Source of the DNA: Oceanospirillaceae bacterium
Lineage (GTDB): Bacteria; Pseudomonadota; Gammaproteobacteria; Pseudomonadales; Balneatricaceae
Direction of reading: 5' to 3'
Length of the DNA: 8,135 nt
NCBI GenBank assembly: GCA_023954795.1
Contig: JAGSHA010000128.1
Span: 1-8,135 of the forward strand
Each line of letters opens with the position of its first letter. Positions within the stretch are counted from its first letter, which is position 1. Under the pieces are notes generated by a model. That model saw nothing but the letters and a program-made list of their open reading frames with translations. It searched no databases and was not told the origin of the DNA. Both the position numbers and the translations under genes were made by a program. Positions 1 through 6,511 of the stretch are shown one piece after another.

Positions 1-791
1 AAGATCAGCATGCCCAGAATCAACGCGAACAACAAACGGGTATAACGAAACGGAGTGACCACGGAGACATCGCCGGTGCGCATCGCGATGGTTAAGGAGT
101 AGTAGGCGATCACGCCAAACATCACGGAACCCAGTATGAGCCACGCGGCATTGGGGTCAGCGATGAACGTGTGTATATCCAGAGCCTCAAAACCAAACAG
201 GTCACCAAACACCTGAAGTACGATGCCCGTTGGGATCAGTACGAAGAAGCCATAGACGCCCAGCTGCATATTAGACAAAACGGGCGGGGCGGCACGGGTC
301 GCAAGATCACGACCCGCAAACCCCAGCGTACTGATAACGGCAAAGATAGATGCCGGATTAAAACCGTCCAATCCCGGACGTATAATCATCAGGACACCCA
401 CAAAACCGATCAGGATCGCCAGCCAGCGCTTATATCCGACATGTTCCCCAAAGAGCAGTGCCGCACCGATTACCACTACCAGCGGGGTTGCTTGCAGAAT
501 AGCAGAGGCACTGGATAGCGGGGTTAAGACAAGCGCGAGGGCAAAACACAGGCGTCCGACCACTTCACAGGCGGCTCTGATCAAAATGGGACGTGAGAGC
601 ACGGCACGGTTAAAGACCTTTTCACCCCGGCGCCATGTCAGGCCGATAAAGATCAGCATGCCACCCAGACCAAACAAGGTGAGCACAACACCCAGAGGGG
701 CGAAGCCCGCTGCTGCTTTAATGAACATATCTTCGACGGCAAAGGCTGCCATTGCCAAGATCATAAAGATACTGCCGCGGGTGTTATCCAA
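1..791 (-). CDS. EamA/DMT-family permease, 3' end outside window
   Basis: A predicted inner-membrane drug/metabolite transporter (EamA family); substrate unknown. The 263 visible residues are almost all hydrophobic helices. The first EamA repeat spans about residues 6-140 and ends in the typical pattern of an ATPL turn (101-104), a helix, FGE (114-116), another helix and RPG (138-140). The second repeat starts near residue 147 and is cut by the window edge just after VVTPFRYTR (244-252). A full protein would have about ten helices and 280-300 residues. The start is a TTG, chosen because AAGGAG lies about 10 nt upstream and the N-terminus then reads MDNTRGSIFM as in relatives; the next in-frame ATG is 9 codons later. 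It lies 60 nt downstream of the DUF934 gene on the same strand, so it may be the third gene of a cysI operon, although a hairpin-rich spacer separates them. A sulfur-related substrate is only a guess from context. Confidence 0.9.
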   Translation of the reverse strand, partial: MDNTRGSIFMILAMAAFAVEDMFIKAAAGFAPLGVVLTLFGLGGMLIFIGLTWRRGEKVFNRAVLSRPILIRAACEVVGRLCFALALVLTPLSSASAILQATPLVVVIGAALLFGEHVGYKRWLAILIGFVGVLMIIRPGLDGFNPASIFAVISTLGFAGRDLATRAAPPVLSNMQLGVYGFFVLIPTGIVLQVFGDLFGFEALDIHTFIADPNAAWLILGSVMFGVIAYYSLTIAMRTGDVSVVTPFRYTRLLFALILGMLI

Positions 792-812
792 CGTGTGTTG
801 TCTCCTTGTAGT

Positions 813-837
813 CGGACGTTCGTCCGGCGAACCGGAC
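813..837 (-). promoter_or_regulatory. Two overlapping, mutually exclusive hairpins before the permease gene
   Basis: Read on the minus strand, GTCCGG-TTCG-CCGGAC (822-837) is a perfect 6-bp stem with a 4-nt loop. Its 3' arm is also the 5' arm of CGGAC-GAAC-GTCCG (813-826), so only one can form at a time. Both sit just upstream of the AAGGAG of the permease. No U-run follows, so this is not a standard intrinsic terminator. A role in RNA stability or in controlling access to the permease start is inference. Confidence 0.45.
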
Positions 838-851
838 TATTTAGTTAATGG

Positions 852-1358
852 CTATTTTGCGATGCGCTGCTGGAACGGTGTTCTTGGGGTTTCGACGTCA
901 CCTTGATAACTCTGTCCGGTTCCTCCGGTCAGTGCGACGGCGTGTAGCAGATCTTCAGCGCGGGAAAATTCCATGCTGTTAAATCCACATCGCAGTAGAT
1001 AAGGCACCTGATCCGGCAAAATTGCCCCCTTTGCCCTCAACTCGCCGCCGAATTTGTAATCTTCACGGAGCAGTGACGCGGTTGAAAAACCGGACCCATC
1101 GGTGAAGCTACTGAACTCGATAGCGATCAACGGAACCCGGTCAATGACGTCCGTGAGCGACTCTAAATCGGCATCCGCACTGATTGTAATACCGGGGCAG
1201 TTTAAAAACCCGCTGAAGTCATTTGCGAAGCGCAGCCAGATATCGGTTGGCAGTATATAGTGGACCTCAGATTCAGGTGTAAAGTCAGCGCCAATCTGCG
1301 CGTCCAGATGTGACCAGTGATCATCTTGAATGACACCGTTTTTAAAGACCTGTTGCAT
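852..1358 (-). CDS. DUF934 family protein, sulfite-reductase partner
   Basis: A 168-residue soluble protein of the DUF934 (COG3749) family, which typically lies next to cysI in proteobacteria and is annotated as probably involved in sulfite reduction; its biochemical role is not established. The family core is clear: a β-strand into FxDGxGFS (85-92), LLRE (96-99), GGELRAKG (104-111), a conserved Q (117) and RCGF (123-126). The length is normal. The start is the ATG at 1358, with AAGGA 8 nt upstream; a GTG two codons earlier leaves no room for the ribosome site, and the frame stays open to about 1619 only as an overlap with cysI. The first 17 nt lie inside the end of cysI, which implies translational coupling and fixed co-expression with the reductase. 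Its exact function is open: it could be a maturation or electron-transfer accessory. Confidence 0.9.
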   Translation of the reverse strand: MQQVFKNGVIQDDHWSHLDAQIGADFTPESEVHYILPTDIWLRFANDFSGFLNCPGITISADADLESLTDVIDRVPLIAIEFSSFTDGSGFSTASLLREDYKFGGELRAKGAILPDQVPYLLRCGFNSMEFSRAEDLLHAVALTGGTGQSYQGDVETPRTPFQQRIAK

Positions 1359-3000
1359 ATACACGTTCCTTAAACGGGGCTTTGCCCAGACGCTGATAGG
1401 TTGTGGTAAACGTTTCGGTGGTGCTAGAGCGTGCCTCCACATACACCTCAATGATGCGCTCGACAGCCGGTGCAACCTTATCGTGTGGCAGGGAAGGCCC
1501 CAGTACTTTGCCAATGTCTGATTGCTTGCCTGTTTGTCCGCCCAGGGTGATCTGGTAAAACTCCTGACCGTTCTTATCGACCCCCAGAATTCCGATATTG
1601 GCGATATGGTGGTGGGCACAGGCGTTGATGCAGCCAGATATACGCAAGCTCAAATCGCCGAGCGCGTAGAGTCTGCCCAGATCTTCAAAACGTTGCTGAA
1701 TCGCTGTGTTAACCGACAGCGAGCGGGCATTCGCTAAGTTGCAGAAATCGCCGCCCGGGCAGCACACAGTATCGACCAGTGTACCCACGGTCGGTGTCGC
1801 CAAATTCAGCCGGTTGATCTCATGCCAGAGGTTAAACAGATCCGTGCGTTTTACATCGGTTAGCACGATGTTTTGTTGCTGAGTGGTACGTACTTCGCCG
1901 AACGAGTATCGATCAGCCAGCTCCGCGATACTTTCCAGCTGCCCGGTTGTTATGTCACCGGGGGCTTGCCCGAAGTATTTCAGGGACAACGTGACGATAC
2001 GGTAGCCGTGTTGTTTGTGCGGTCGTACATTGCGTTCAAGCCAGCGGTGGTATGCTTCGGGCGCCGAAATGGGTACCGGTAGATCGCTGTCTGTCGCGAA
2101 TGTTTCATAGTCCGGTGCCGTGAAGAAGGACTGGGCGTATTGGATCTCCTCATCGCTAAGCTGGGGATCGGCGGCGTAGTTACGCGCGAACTCCTGTTCT
2201 ACCTGACGGGTAAACTCCTCGGTCCCCAAGCTGCTGACCAGAATTTTGATACGTGCTTTGTATTTGTTATCCCGGCGACCATAGCGGTTATAGACCCGCA
2301 GAATCGCTTTGAGATAACCCAATAGCTGCGTTTGGGGTAAGAACTCACGGATCAGACTGCCGAGCATCGGAGTACGGCCCAGCCCTCCACCTGCCCACAC
2401 GTTAAATCCGAGCTCGCCGCTGTCCGACCGTACGAGTCGCAGGCCGATATCGTGTAAGCGGATTGAAGCCCGGTCCTCTTCGGCCCCGATCACGGCAATT
2501 TTGAACTTGCGTGGCAAAAAGGCGAATTCGGGATGGAGCGTCGACCACTGTCGAATGATTTCGCAATAGGGGCGAGGATCGGCCACTTCATCGTCGACAA
2601 CACCCGCCAGCGGGTCTGAGGTGGTGTTTCGGATGCAGTTTCCGCTGGTCTGGATCGCATGCATCTCTGCGCTTGCCAGCTCATCCAGAATATCGGGTAC
2701 ATCGGTGAGTTTGACCCAGTTGAACTGCACGTTCTGTCGAGTGGTGATGTGGCAGTAATTGCGATCATAGTCCTTACAGATCTTTGCCATCATGCGCAGC
2801 TGTGTGGAGGAGAGCATGCCGTAGGGCACCGCAACCCGTAACATCGGGGCATGTTTCTGCACGTACAGTCCGTTTTGTAAACGCAGAGGTAAAAAGGCTT
2901 CTTCGCTGATATCGCCGTTCAGATAACGTTCCATCTGATGTCTGAATTGCAGAACCCGGTTTTGCACAACCTGATGGTCTAATTCATCGTACTGATACAT
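1342..3000 (-). CDS. cysI: Sulfite reductase hemoprotein (siroheme/4Fe-4S) subunit
   Basis: A 552-residue cytoplasmic enzyme that reduces sulfite to sulfide with six electrons in assimilatory sulfate reduction. The two-repeat layout of nitrite/sulfite reductases is visible: an N-terminal ferredoxin-like half (about 45-110), the first siroheme/4Fe-4S domain with TTRQN (86-90) and TSGNCIRNTT (118-127), a second half-domain (about 345-405), and the cluster motif C414-X5-C420 ... C457-X3-C461, the last cysteine leading into the siroheme coordination site. The N-terminus (MYQYDEL) and length match the pseudomonad-type CysI, close in sequence to the Pseudomonas aeruginosa form, which is paired with a DUF934 gene. 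The ATG at 3000 has no good ribosome site. No CysJ flavoprotein gene is present, so the electron donor must come from elsewhere, perhaps ferredoxin or a distant CysJ. A ferredoxin-nitrite reductase role is less likely given the DUF934 neighbour. Confidence 0.95.
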   Translation of the reverse strand: MYQYDELDHQVVQNRVLQFRHQMERYLNGDISEEAFLPLRLQNGLYVQKHAPMLRVAVPYGMLSSTQLRMMAKICKDYDRNYCHITTRQNVQFNWVKLTDVPDILDELASAEMHAIQTSGNCIRNTTSDPLAGVVDDEVADPRPYCEIIRQWSTLHPEFAFLPRKFKIAVIGAEEDRASIRLHDIGLRLVRSDSGELGFNVWAGGGLGRTPMLGSLIREFLPQTQLLGYLKAILRVYNRYGRRDNKYKARIKILVSSLGTEEFTRQVEQEFARNYAADPQLSDEEIQYAQSFFTAPDYETFATDSDLPVPISAPEAYHRWLERNVRPHKQHGYRIVTLSLKYFGQAPGDITTGQLESIAELADRYSFGEVRTTQQQNIVLTDVKRTDLFNLWHEINRLNLATPTVGTLVDTVCCPGGDFCNLANARSLSVNTAIQQRFEDLGRLYALGDLSLRISGCINACAHHHIANIGILGVDKNGQEFYQITLGGQTGKQSDIGKVLGPSLPHDKVAPAVERIIEVYVEARSSTTETFTTTYQRLGKAPFKERVYATGL

Positions 3001-3226
3001 GCTGGAAAAGGTCTCGCTTGGAAAGGGCAGTCATTGATCCCATTAGGTTAAAGCGAAGATTGAAACGAGCACAGATACAAAATAGTTAATATACAGGGGT
3101 ACAGATTTTGAAGGGCCGTGGCTGAAAGGCCTATGGGTGAGCTGAGTAATAGGGTGTTATGTTGAGACTGAATTTGTAAGATAAGCACCGTTACTATTGA
3201 GTCATTCACACGAAAGGAAGTCTGCG
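3001..3226. other. Divergent intergenic region between cysI and the HIT gene
   Basis: This 226-nt spacer must hold the promoters of both cysI (leftward) and the HIT gene (rightward). I could not find a convincing -35/-10 pair for either. A GGCC...GGCC inverted repeat with a 10-nt loop lies near 3114-3131. A CysB-type or other regulator site is expected for cysI but is too degenerate to place by eye. Confidence 0.5.
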
Positions 3227-3661
3227 ATGAACCCTGCATACGATGAGAACAACGTTTTTGCTCAGATTCTGAGGGGTGAAGCTCCCTGTATCAAACTGTA
3301 CGAAGATGACCAAACGTTGGCGATTATGGACATCATGCCGCAGACCCACGGCCATGTGCTGGTGATCCCCAAAGAACCTGCGATCACCTTATACGATCTG
3401 TCGGAAGAGGCTGCCAATGCCTGTCTGAAAACCGTGCGGCTAATGGGACGTGCCGTTGAGAAAGCGATGGAAATCAACGGTTCCACACTGTTTCAGCATA
3501 ACGGCCGTGTCGCTGGACAGAGTGTTCCTCACTTTCATTTTCATATCTTCCCCGGATCACTGAAGGGACTTTTCGAGCATGCCAAGCGGTTTGAAGATCC
3601 TGAAGTACTAGAAGAAAACGCCCGCAAAATTATTGCAGCACTCGAGACTTTGGATCACTGA
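3227..3661 (+). CDS. HIT family nucleotide hydrolase/transferase
   Basis: A 144-residue cytoplasmic protein of the histidine triad (HIT, HINT-like) family, which hydrolyses nucleoside phosphoramidates, adenylated lysine or similar AMP conjugates. The signature HxHxHxx is present as H102-F-H104-F-H106-I-F, with H104 as the expected nucleophile, and QSVPH (98-102) just before it. The N-terminal part (FAQILRGEAPC, 11-21; HGHVLVIPK, 41-49) is typical. The start is the ATG at 3227, with GAAAGGAAG 6-7 nt upstream; an in-frame TTG at 3197 has no such site. The gene diverges from cysI and is followed after 2 nt by the DUF1294 gene, so the pair is probably one transcript. The physiological substrate cannot be told from sequence. 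Confidence 0.93.
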   Translation: MNPAYDENNVFAQILRGEAPCIKLYEDDQTLAIMDIMPQTHGHVLVIPKEPAITLYDLSEEAANACLKTVRLMGRAVEKAMEINGSTLFQHNGRVAGQSVPHFHFHIFPGSLKGLFEHAKRFEDPEVLEENARKIIAALETLDH

Positions 3662-3663
3662 AC

Positions 3664-4080
3664 GTGGCAACCCGTATCACTAAACCGAGAACAATCCGCG
3701 CCTCGGGTTTGCTAAGCAGTGCGGCGGTCGTATTCCTGATCACGGTGGGCGCGGCCACCTATTTTGCGTGGATACCAATGCCATTGGGGGTGGTATATCT
3801 GGCGCTGAGCCTGCTGACGTTTGTCGTGTATGCCATCGACAAATCAAAAGCTAAACGCAGTGTTTGGCGGATACCGGAAAAAACGCTGCATCTTTTGTCG
3901 CTGGTGGGTGGTTGGCCCGGCGCATTGTTAGCGCAACAGCTGCTGCGCCATAAATCGAGCAAAACCTCTTTTCGAATCGTTTTTTGGCTGACCTTATGCC
4001 TTAACTTGGTGGTGATAGGGTGGTTGTTTTCAGCAACCGGAAACGAGCTTGTAAGGTCATTGGTTGTTACGGTTTCTTGA
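3664..4080 (+). CDS. DUF1294 membrane protein
   Basis: A 138-residue predicted inner-membrane protein with a C-terminal DUF1294 domain; function unknown. Hydrophobic segments lie at about 16-37, 40-57 and 105-123. The domain signature is clear: YAIDKSKAKR (56-65), WRIPEKTLH (68-76), LVGGWPGALLAQQ (80-92), RHKSSKTSFR (95-104), then the last helix. Many relatives carry a cold-shock domain in front of DUF1294; here that part is absent and replaced by a short basic N-terminus (about residues 1-14). The GTG start lies 2 nt after the HIT stop and has no ribosome site of its own, which fits translational coupling; the next in-frame start would be an ATG at residue 39, inside the second helix. No intrinsic terminator is visible after the gene. 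Confidence 0.88.
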   Translation: MATRITKPRTIRASGLLSSAAVVFLITVGAATYFAWIPMPLGVVYLALSLLTFVVYAIDKSKAKRSVWRIPEKTLHLLSLVGGWPGALLAQQLLRHKSSKTSFRIVFWLTLCLNLVVIGWLFSATGNELVRSLVVTVS

Positions 4081-4212
4081 ACGTTGATGGTTTGATTTGG
4101 TATTAAACGTCCGCTTAACGGCACGGAGCAGACCTTCCAGCTTGATCTGCTGAACTTCAGCATACGGAACAAATCGGACATTATCGGAGCCCTGCTTAAA
4201 CTTAGCTTGCAT
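4057..4212 (-). CDS. Possible small basic protein, 51 residues (doubtful)
   Basis: An ATG-to-TGA frame opposite the end of the DUF1294 gene, overlapping it by 24 nt. It would encode a 51-residue hydrophilic protein with a helix-like middle (FVPYAEVQQIKLEGLL, about 14-29) and a basic, Asn/Arg-rich tail. I do not recognise it. The only supporting signs are protein-like composition and a GGG directly before the ATG, which is too close to act as a good ribosome site. The same frame continues upstream across a stop (TAA 6 nt before the ATG), so it could be the 3' remnant of an older gene, or simply chance. Confidence 0.25.
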   Translation of the reverse strand: MQAKFKQGSDNVRFVPYAEVQQIKLEGLLRAVKRTFNTKSNHQRSRNRNNQ

Positions 4213-4393
4213 CCCTTACTGCCCAAAGATGAACGTACGTAAGCCATGGTTGCCAATAAGGAGATTTCTGGGCACCAAGTAACTGGCTTGAGGTGGCAAA
4301 TTGTAGATATGTAGAGCTATCTTTCTGTTCGTTTGCATATTCTGACTTAGAACATCGACGTGGTGGGCTCCCCCTTAGGAGGGCAATTGTTTT
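4081..4393. other. Gene-poor junction between core genes and the accessory block
   Basis: About 310 nt without a confident gene, where the core gene set stops and unrelated, more AT-rich genes begin. It contains the doubtful minus-strand 51-residue frame at its left end. A weak CTCC-N6-GGAG stem lies near 4368-4381, followed by a T-rich stretch (about 4388-4405), but the stem is only 4 bp. I see no tRNA and no convincing attachment-site repeat. Confidence 0.5.
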
Positions 4394-4861
4394 TTATTTG
4401 TTTTCTATATCTTTCTTTATTGTATCCAATCTTTCTTTTTGCTCTTCACTGTTTTGCATCTGTTTTAGCCCTGCTCTGCTAGTAACTGTATGTTGCAGGG
4501 CGTTTTCAAGTGCCTCAGTCAGTTCCTTTAGCCTTTCGTTGATGGAGTGAAAGATCATCGAGTCTAGGTGATCCGCGTCTTTAAGTGCCTGGGTTGCTTG
4601 CTTGAGTAAAATAGGAAGCGCTTCTAGGATGGTATCTTCTATGGATTGCCCTTCTAGTCTGATCTGTAGGTTCGTGCGATCCTTCAACCATAACTCAAGC
4701 TCCTTTACCTCCTCTGGGGATAGCTTTGTTACTACATGGGGTGCGATGCGGTTAACGTGGGCATCAAATGAAGCTACTATGATGCTAGCGTCCTTACCTG
4801 AATCTTGATTCTTGATAGTGCGAACACAGTGAATTGTTTCGCCTTTGGTAATGAATTCCAT
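4394..4861 (-). CDS. Uncharacterised coiled-coil-rich protein
   Basis: A 155-residue soluble protein I do not recognise. The N-terminal third (1-45: MEFITKGETIHCVRTIKN ... SIIVASFDAHVN) is strand-like. The middle (48-90) is acidic and helical with SPEEVKELELWL. The rest (about 90-155) is Leu/Glu/Lys-rich and could form a coiled coil, ending in a charged tail (NSEEQKERLDTIKKDIENK). There is no signal peptide or membrane helix. The ATG at 4861 is chosen because the protein-like sequence starts there. Another ATG four codons upstream (4873) is possible, and the frame stays open to 5002, but that extension looks non-coding. Ribosome site is weak (GGGT, 6 nt away). It stands alone and convergent with nothing, beside the recombinase, and is probably island cargo. 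A DNA-binding or regulatory role cannot be claimed. Confidence 0.65.
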   Translation of the reverse strand: MEFITKGETIHCVRTIKNQDSGKDASIIVASFDAHVNRIAPHVVTKLSPEEVKELELWLKDRTNLQIRLEGQSIEDTILEALPILLKQATQALKDADHLDSMIFHSINERLKELTEALENALQHTVTSRAGLKQMQNSEEQKERLDTIKKDIENK

Positions 4862-5244
4862 AGCTATACCCATCACGGATGGTTGCTGTATAAATCTGTA
4901 GCTGCTCAGAGGACAATATAAGCGTAGGTTTAGTGAAGGAAAATTACCAACAGATGATCTTAAGACCAATATTTGAAGTTGGGCATGAGCATCGAGCCAC
5001 ACAGACCTATCCTTAGGGGCGACTTCGGGTCGGTTCCTGACTCATATCCGTGTACCCTGCATAGTCCGCTTTTGGCACCGCACTTGCCCAATACTGACAT
5101 CGTAAATCATGTCCGCTTTTGGGGATTTGGATGAATACAGAAGCGATCTAACGGTTCGAGCGTAAATGTCGCCTTCGGGTCGGAAAGCGACCATCCCAAC
5201 GATCCTACGCTTTAAGTCTCCAACCGAAACAAAGGAGGCTTGTC
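4862..5244. other. Repeat-rich intergenic region upstream of the recombinase
   Basis: About 380 nt between two divergent genes. It holds two direct copies of GTCCGCTTTTGG (5064-5075 and 5111-5122) and two copies of CTTCGGGTCGG (5023-5033 and 5173-5183), the second inside a nested hairpin. These resemble fragments of a dispersed intergenic repeat. No coding frame is convincing. A possible -10 (TATATT, minus strand, near 4914-4919) for the coiled-coil gene is present but has only a poor -35. Confidence 0.6.
5159..5211. repeat. Nested inverted repeat upstream of the recombinase
   Basis: An outer pair AGCGTA (5159-5164) and TACGCT (5206-5211) encloses an inner hairpin at 5168-5191: GTCGC, a C/A mismatch, TTC, loop GGGTCG, GAA, then GCGAC. 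The structure ends 34 nt before the recombinase start. It could be a recombinase binding site, a folded leader, or a relic of a dispersed repeat; sequence alone does not decide. Confidence 0.55.
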
Positions 5245-5868
5245 ATGACTACTCCCCTATACCGTTCCAAACGCACTCCGTGGAACAAAGGTAAGCTGGT
5301 CGGGCAGAAGAAACCGCTCAAGCTCAGAGAAATCTGGGCTATCCGTATCAGGCTTCAGATAGCCCAGTCTCACCGTGAGCTTTCTCTTTTCAACCTGGCT
5401 ATCGATAGCAAGCTAAGAGCATGTGATGTAGTTAGGCTTCGAGTGAAAAATGTCGCACATGGCTCAGAGGTGCAGTCCCGTGCCATGATCCTTCAGCAAA
5501 AGACTCAGATACCAGTCCGATTCGAACTAATGGAACAGACAAGACAATCCGTCCTGCACTGGATAACGCTGTCAGGTAGCCAATCTAACGATTACCTATT
5601 CCCCAGTCGGAACGATAGATTGCGTCACATGAGTACGAGGCAATATGCCCGTATTGTGAAACGCTGGATAACAACCATCGGCCTCGATGTTTCCGCCTAC
5701 GGCACTCACTCGATGAGGCGAACGAAACTAGCACTAATCCATAAACGAACCAAGAATCTCAAGGCAGTTCAGCTACTGCTGGGACATACCAAGCTGGAAG
5801 GCACCGTTCGCTATCTGGGAATAGATGTAGATGACGCTCTGGAGATGGCTGAACAGACTGAAGTCTGA
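5245..5868 (+). CDS. Tyrosine recombinase, catalytic domain only
   Basis: A 207-residue DNA strand-exchange enzyme of the tyrosine recombinase (phage integrase) family. All catalytic residues can be placed: R58 in SKLRACD, K86 in QQKTQ, H155 and R158 in THSMRR, H181 in LLGHT and nucleophile Y190 in RYLG. Ordinary integrases have 300-400 residues with a core-binding domain before the catalytic one; here only about 25 basic residues (KRTPWNKGKLVGQKKPLK) precede it. This compact form is a recognised 'site-specific integrase' type in proteobacteria, so it need not be a truncation. The ATG at 5245 has a near-perfect AGGAGG 6 nt upstream. Structured repeats flank the gene on both sides, and a decayed relative lies at 7758-7911. 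It could mobilise the neighbouring cargo, or be a selfish unit itself. The target site is unknown. Confidence 0.93.
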   Translation: MTTPLYRSKRTPWNKGKLVGQKKPLKLREIWAIRIRLQIAQSHRELSLFNLAIDSKLRACDVVRLRVKNVAHGSEVQSRAMILQQKTQIPVRFELMEQTRQSVLHWITLSGSQSNDYLFPSRNDRLRHMSTRQYARIVKRWITTIGLDVSAYGTHSMRRTKLALIHKRTKNLKAVQLLLGHTKLEGTVRYLGIDVDDALEMAEQTEV

Positions 5869-5880
5869 CGTAAAGGCCAC

Positions 5881-5899
5881 AGCGACCAGGACGGTCGCT
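5881..5899. repeat. Perfect 7-bp hairpin after the recombinase gene
   Basis: AGCGACC (5881-5887), loop AGGAC, GGTCGCT (5893-5899) lies 12 nt after the recombinase stop. No T-run follows, so a simple intrinsic terminator is unlikely. The arm AGCGACC also occurs in the hairpin upstream of the gene (5186-5192), so the recombinase is bracketed by related structured elements. Confidence 0.6.
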
Positions 5900-5995
5900 T
5901 ATCGGCACACAGCGGACATTAGAATAAGAGTATTTCCTATATTTTTCTGAGATAACTAATCTAACCTCAAGACAGCAGTTCTTATTATCAACAGA

Positions 5996-6015
5996 ATGCT
6001 TACCGGTGTGAGCAT
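5996..6015 (+). promoter_or_regulatory. Hairpin in the leader of the small membrane-protein gene
   Basis: ATGCTTAC, loop CGGT, GTGAGCAT forms an 8-bp stem with one G-T wobble, 54 nt before the start of the next gene. It is followed by ATTTCTATT, too weak for a terminator. It may be a regulatory leader or an operator dyad; function is inferred only from position. Confidence 0.4.
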
Positions 6016-6069
6016 ATTTCTATTGCCTTGGAAGGTGTGTGTGGCGTCAAGGCGTAAGAGAGAGGCACT

Positions 6070-6459
6070 ATGTTTTCCTGGATTTTTGCTTTCTTGGTGC
6101 TCTCTATGGCGTTTTGTTTTACATACGGGGTCAGTCTTATGAAGAAAAGTTATTTTGAAATAAAAGATAAGTCTCCAACATTGCACAAGGAAATCTTGGG
6201 CGAGCGCGATAAGTGCTGGATTGATACTAATTGGATACCTTTTAACAAAGAAGAGCGAACGAAAGATAGGGAAGTCCAAGTAAAGTTATTCAAGCTACTG
6301 TACCGCGGCGTAGCGTCAAGTGTTGTAGGCAGCAAACGTTGCAAGAGATTTAAGTTGTGCTTTCATGCCTATATCGTGAGCTGTGGTCTCTTTCTTGCAC
6401 TATGTTCTCTTCCGATTATTTCATTTTTTATTAAGGTTGATTTAGTTTCGACTTGGTAA
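6070..6459 (+). CDS. Small two-helix membrane protein, unknown function
   Basis: A 129-residue predicted inner-membrane protein I do not recognise by family. It has one hydrophobic helix at each end (about 3-24 and 99-121) separated by a charged, basic middle (K/R-rich, including KEERTKDREVQVKLFK at 60-75). The layout is reminiscent of small membrane proteins such as UspB, which also have terminal helices around a hydrophilic centre, but the sequence match is too weak for a name. The start ATG has GAGAGG about 4-5 nt upstream. Base use is clearly AT-richer than the core genes and the mer genes next to it, consistent with separate acquisition. It is convergent with the mer unit and is followed by two hairpins. 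No known mercury or recombination motif is present. Confidence 0.7.
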   Translation: MFSWIFAFLVLSMAFCFTYGVSLMKKSYFEIKDKSPTLHKEILGERDKCWIDTNWIPFNKEERTKDREVQVKLFKLLYRGVASSVVGSKRCKRFKLCFHAYIVSCGLFLALCSLPIISFFIKVDLVSTW

Positions 6460-6466
6460 AAATATC

Positions 6467-6501
6467 TCAACAAAGTTGACTGACAGTTTATTCAAACTGT
6501 C
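6467..6501. terminator. Tandem hairpins between convergent genes
   Basis: Two stem-loops lie back to back: TCAAC-AAA-GTTGA (6467-6479) and a perfect 8-bp stem GACAGTTT-ATTC-AAACTGTC (6482-6501). They sit between the end of the membrane-protein gene (plus) and the end of the mer unit (minus). Read leftward, the small stem is followed by GATATTTTT, so it could weakly end mer transcription; read rightward there is no T-run. A bidirectional terminator or transcript-end stabiliser is inferred. Confidence 0.4.
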
Positions 6502-6511
6502 TATAGTGGGT

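Noticed and set aside
171..906. Plus-strand open frames opposite the permease gene
   Set aside because: Their translations are low-complexity or charged with no family character, while the minus strand gives a continuous EamA permease.
1359..1619. N-terminal extension of the DUF934 protein to 255 residues
   Set aside because: The extra part lies entirely inside cysI in another frame, has no family match, and a proper ribosome site precedes the ATG at 1358.
3197..3226. TTG start giving a 154-residue HIT protein
   Set aside because: No ribosome site precedes it; GAAAGGAAG lies correctly before the ATG at 3227 and the shorter protein has the usual length.
3759..4256. 165-codon minus-strand frame opposite the DUF1294 gene
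   Set aside because: Most of it is the shadow of the DUF1294 coding strand and its translation has no family character.
4364..4405. Intrinsic terminator near the end of the coiled-coil gene
   Set aside because: The stem is only about 4 bp, and the T-run lies on the plus strand, the wrong direction for the minus-strand gene beside it.
4862..5002. N-terminal extension of the coiled-coil protein to 202 residues
   Set aside because: The added stretch looks like translated intergenic DNA and has no ribosome site at its start.
5064..5122. CRISPR-like repeat (two copies of GTCCGCTTTTGG)
   Set aside because: Only two 12-bp copies, 47 nt apart, with no regular array and no cas genes.
5140..5215. 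Integron attC site
   Set aside because: No paired RYYYAAC/GTTRRRY core sites at the ends of the hairpin, and the recombinase lacks the IntI-specific features and length.
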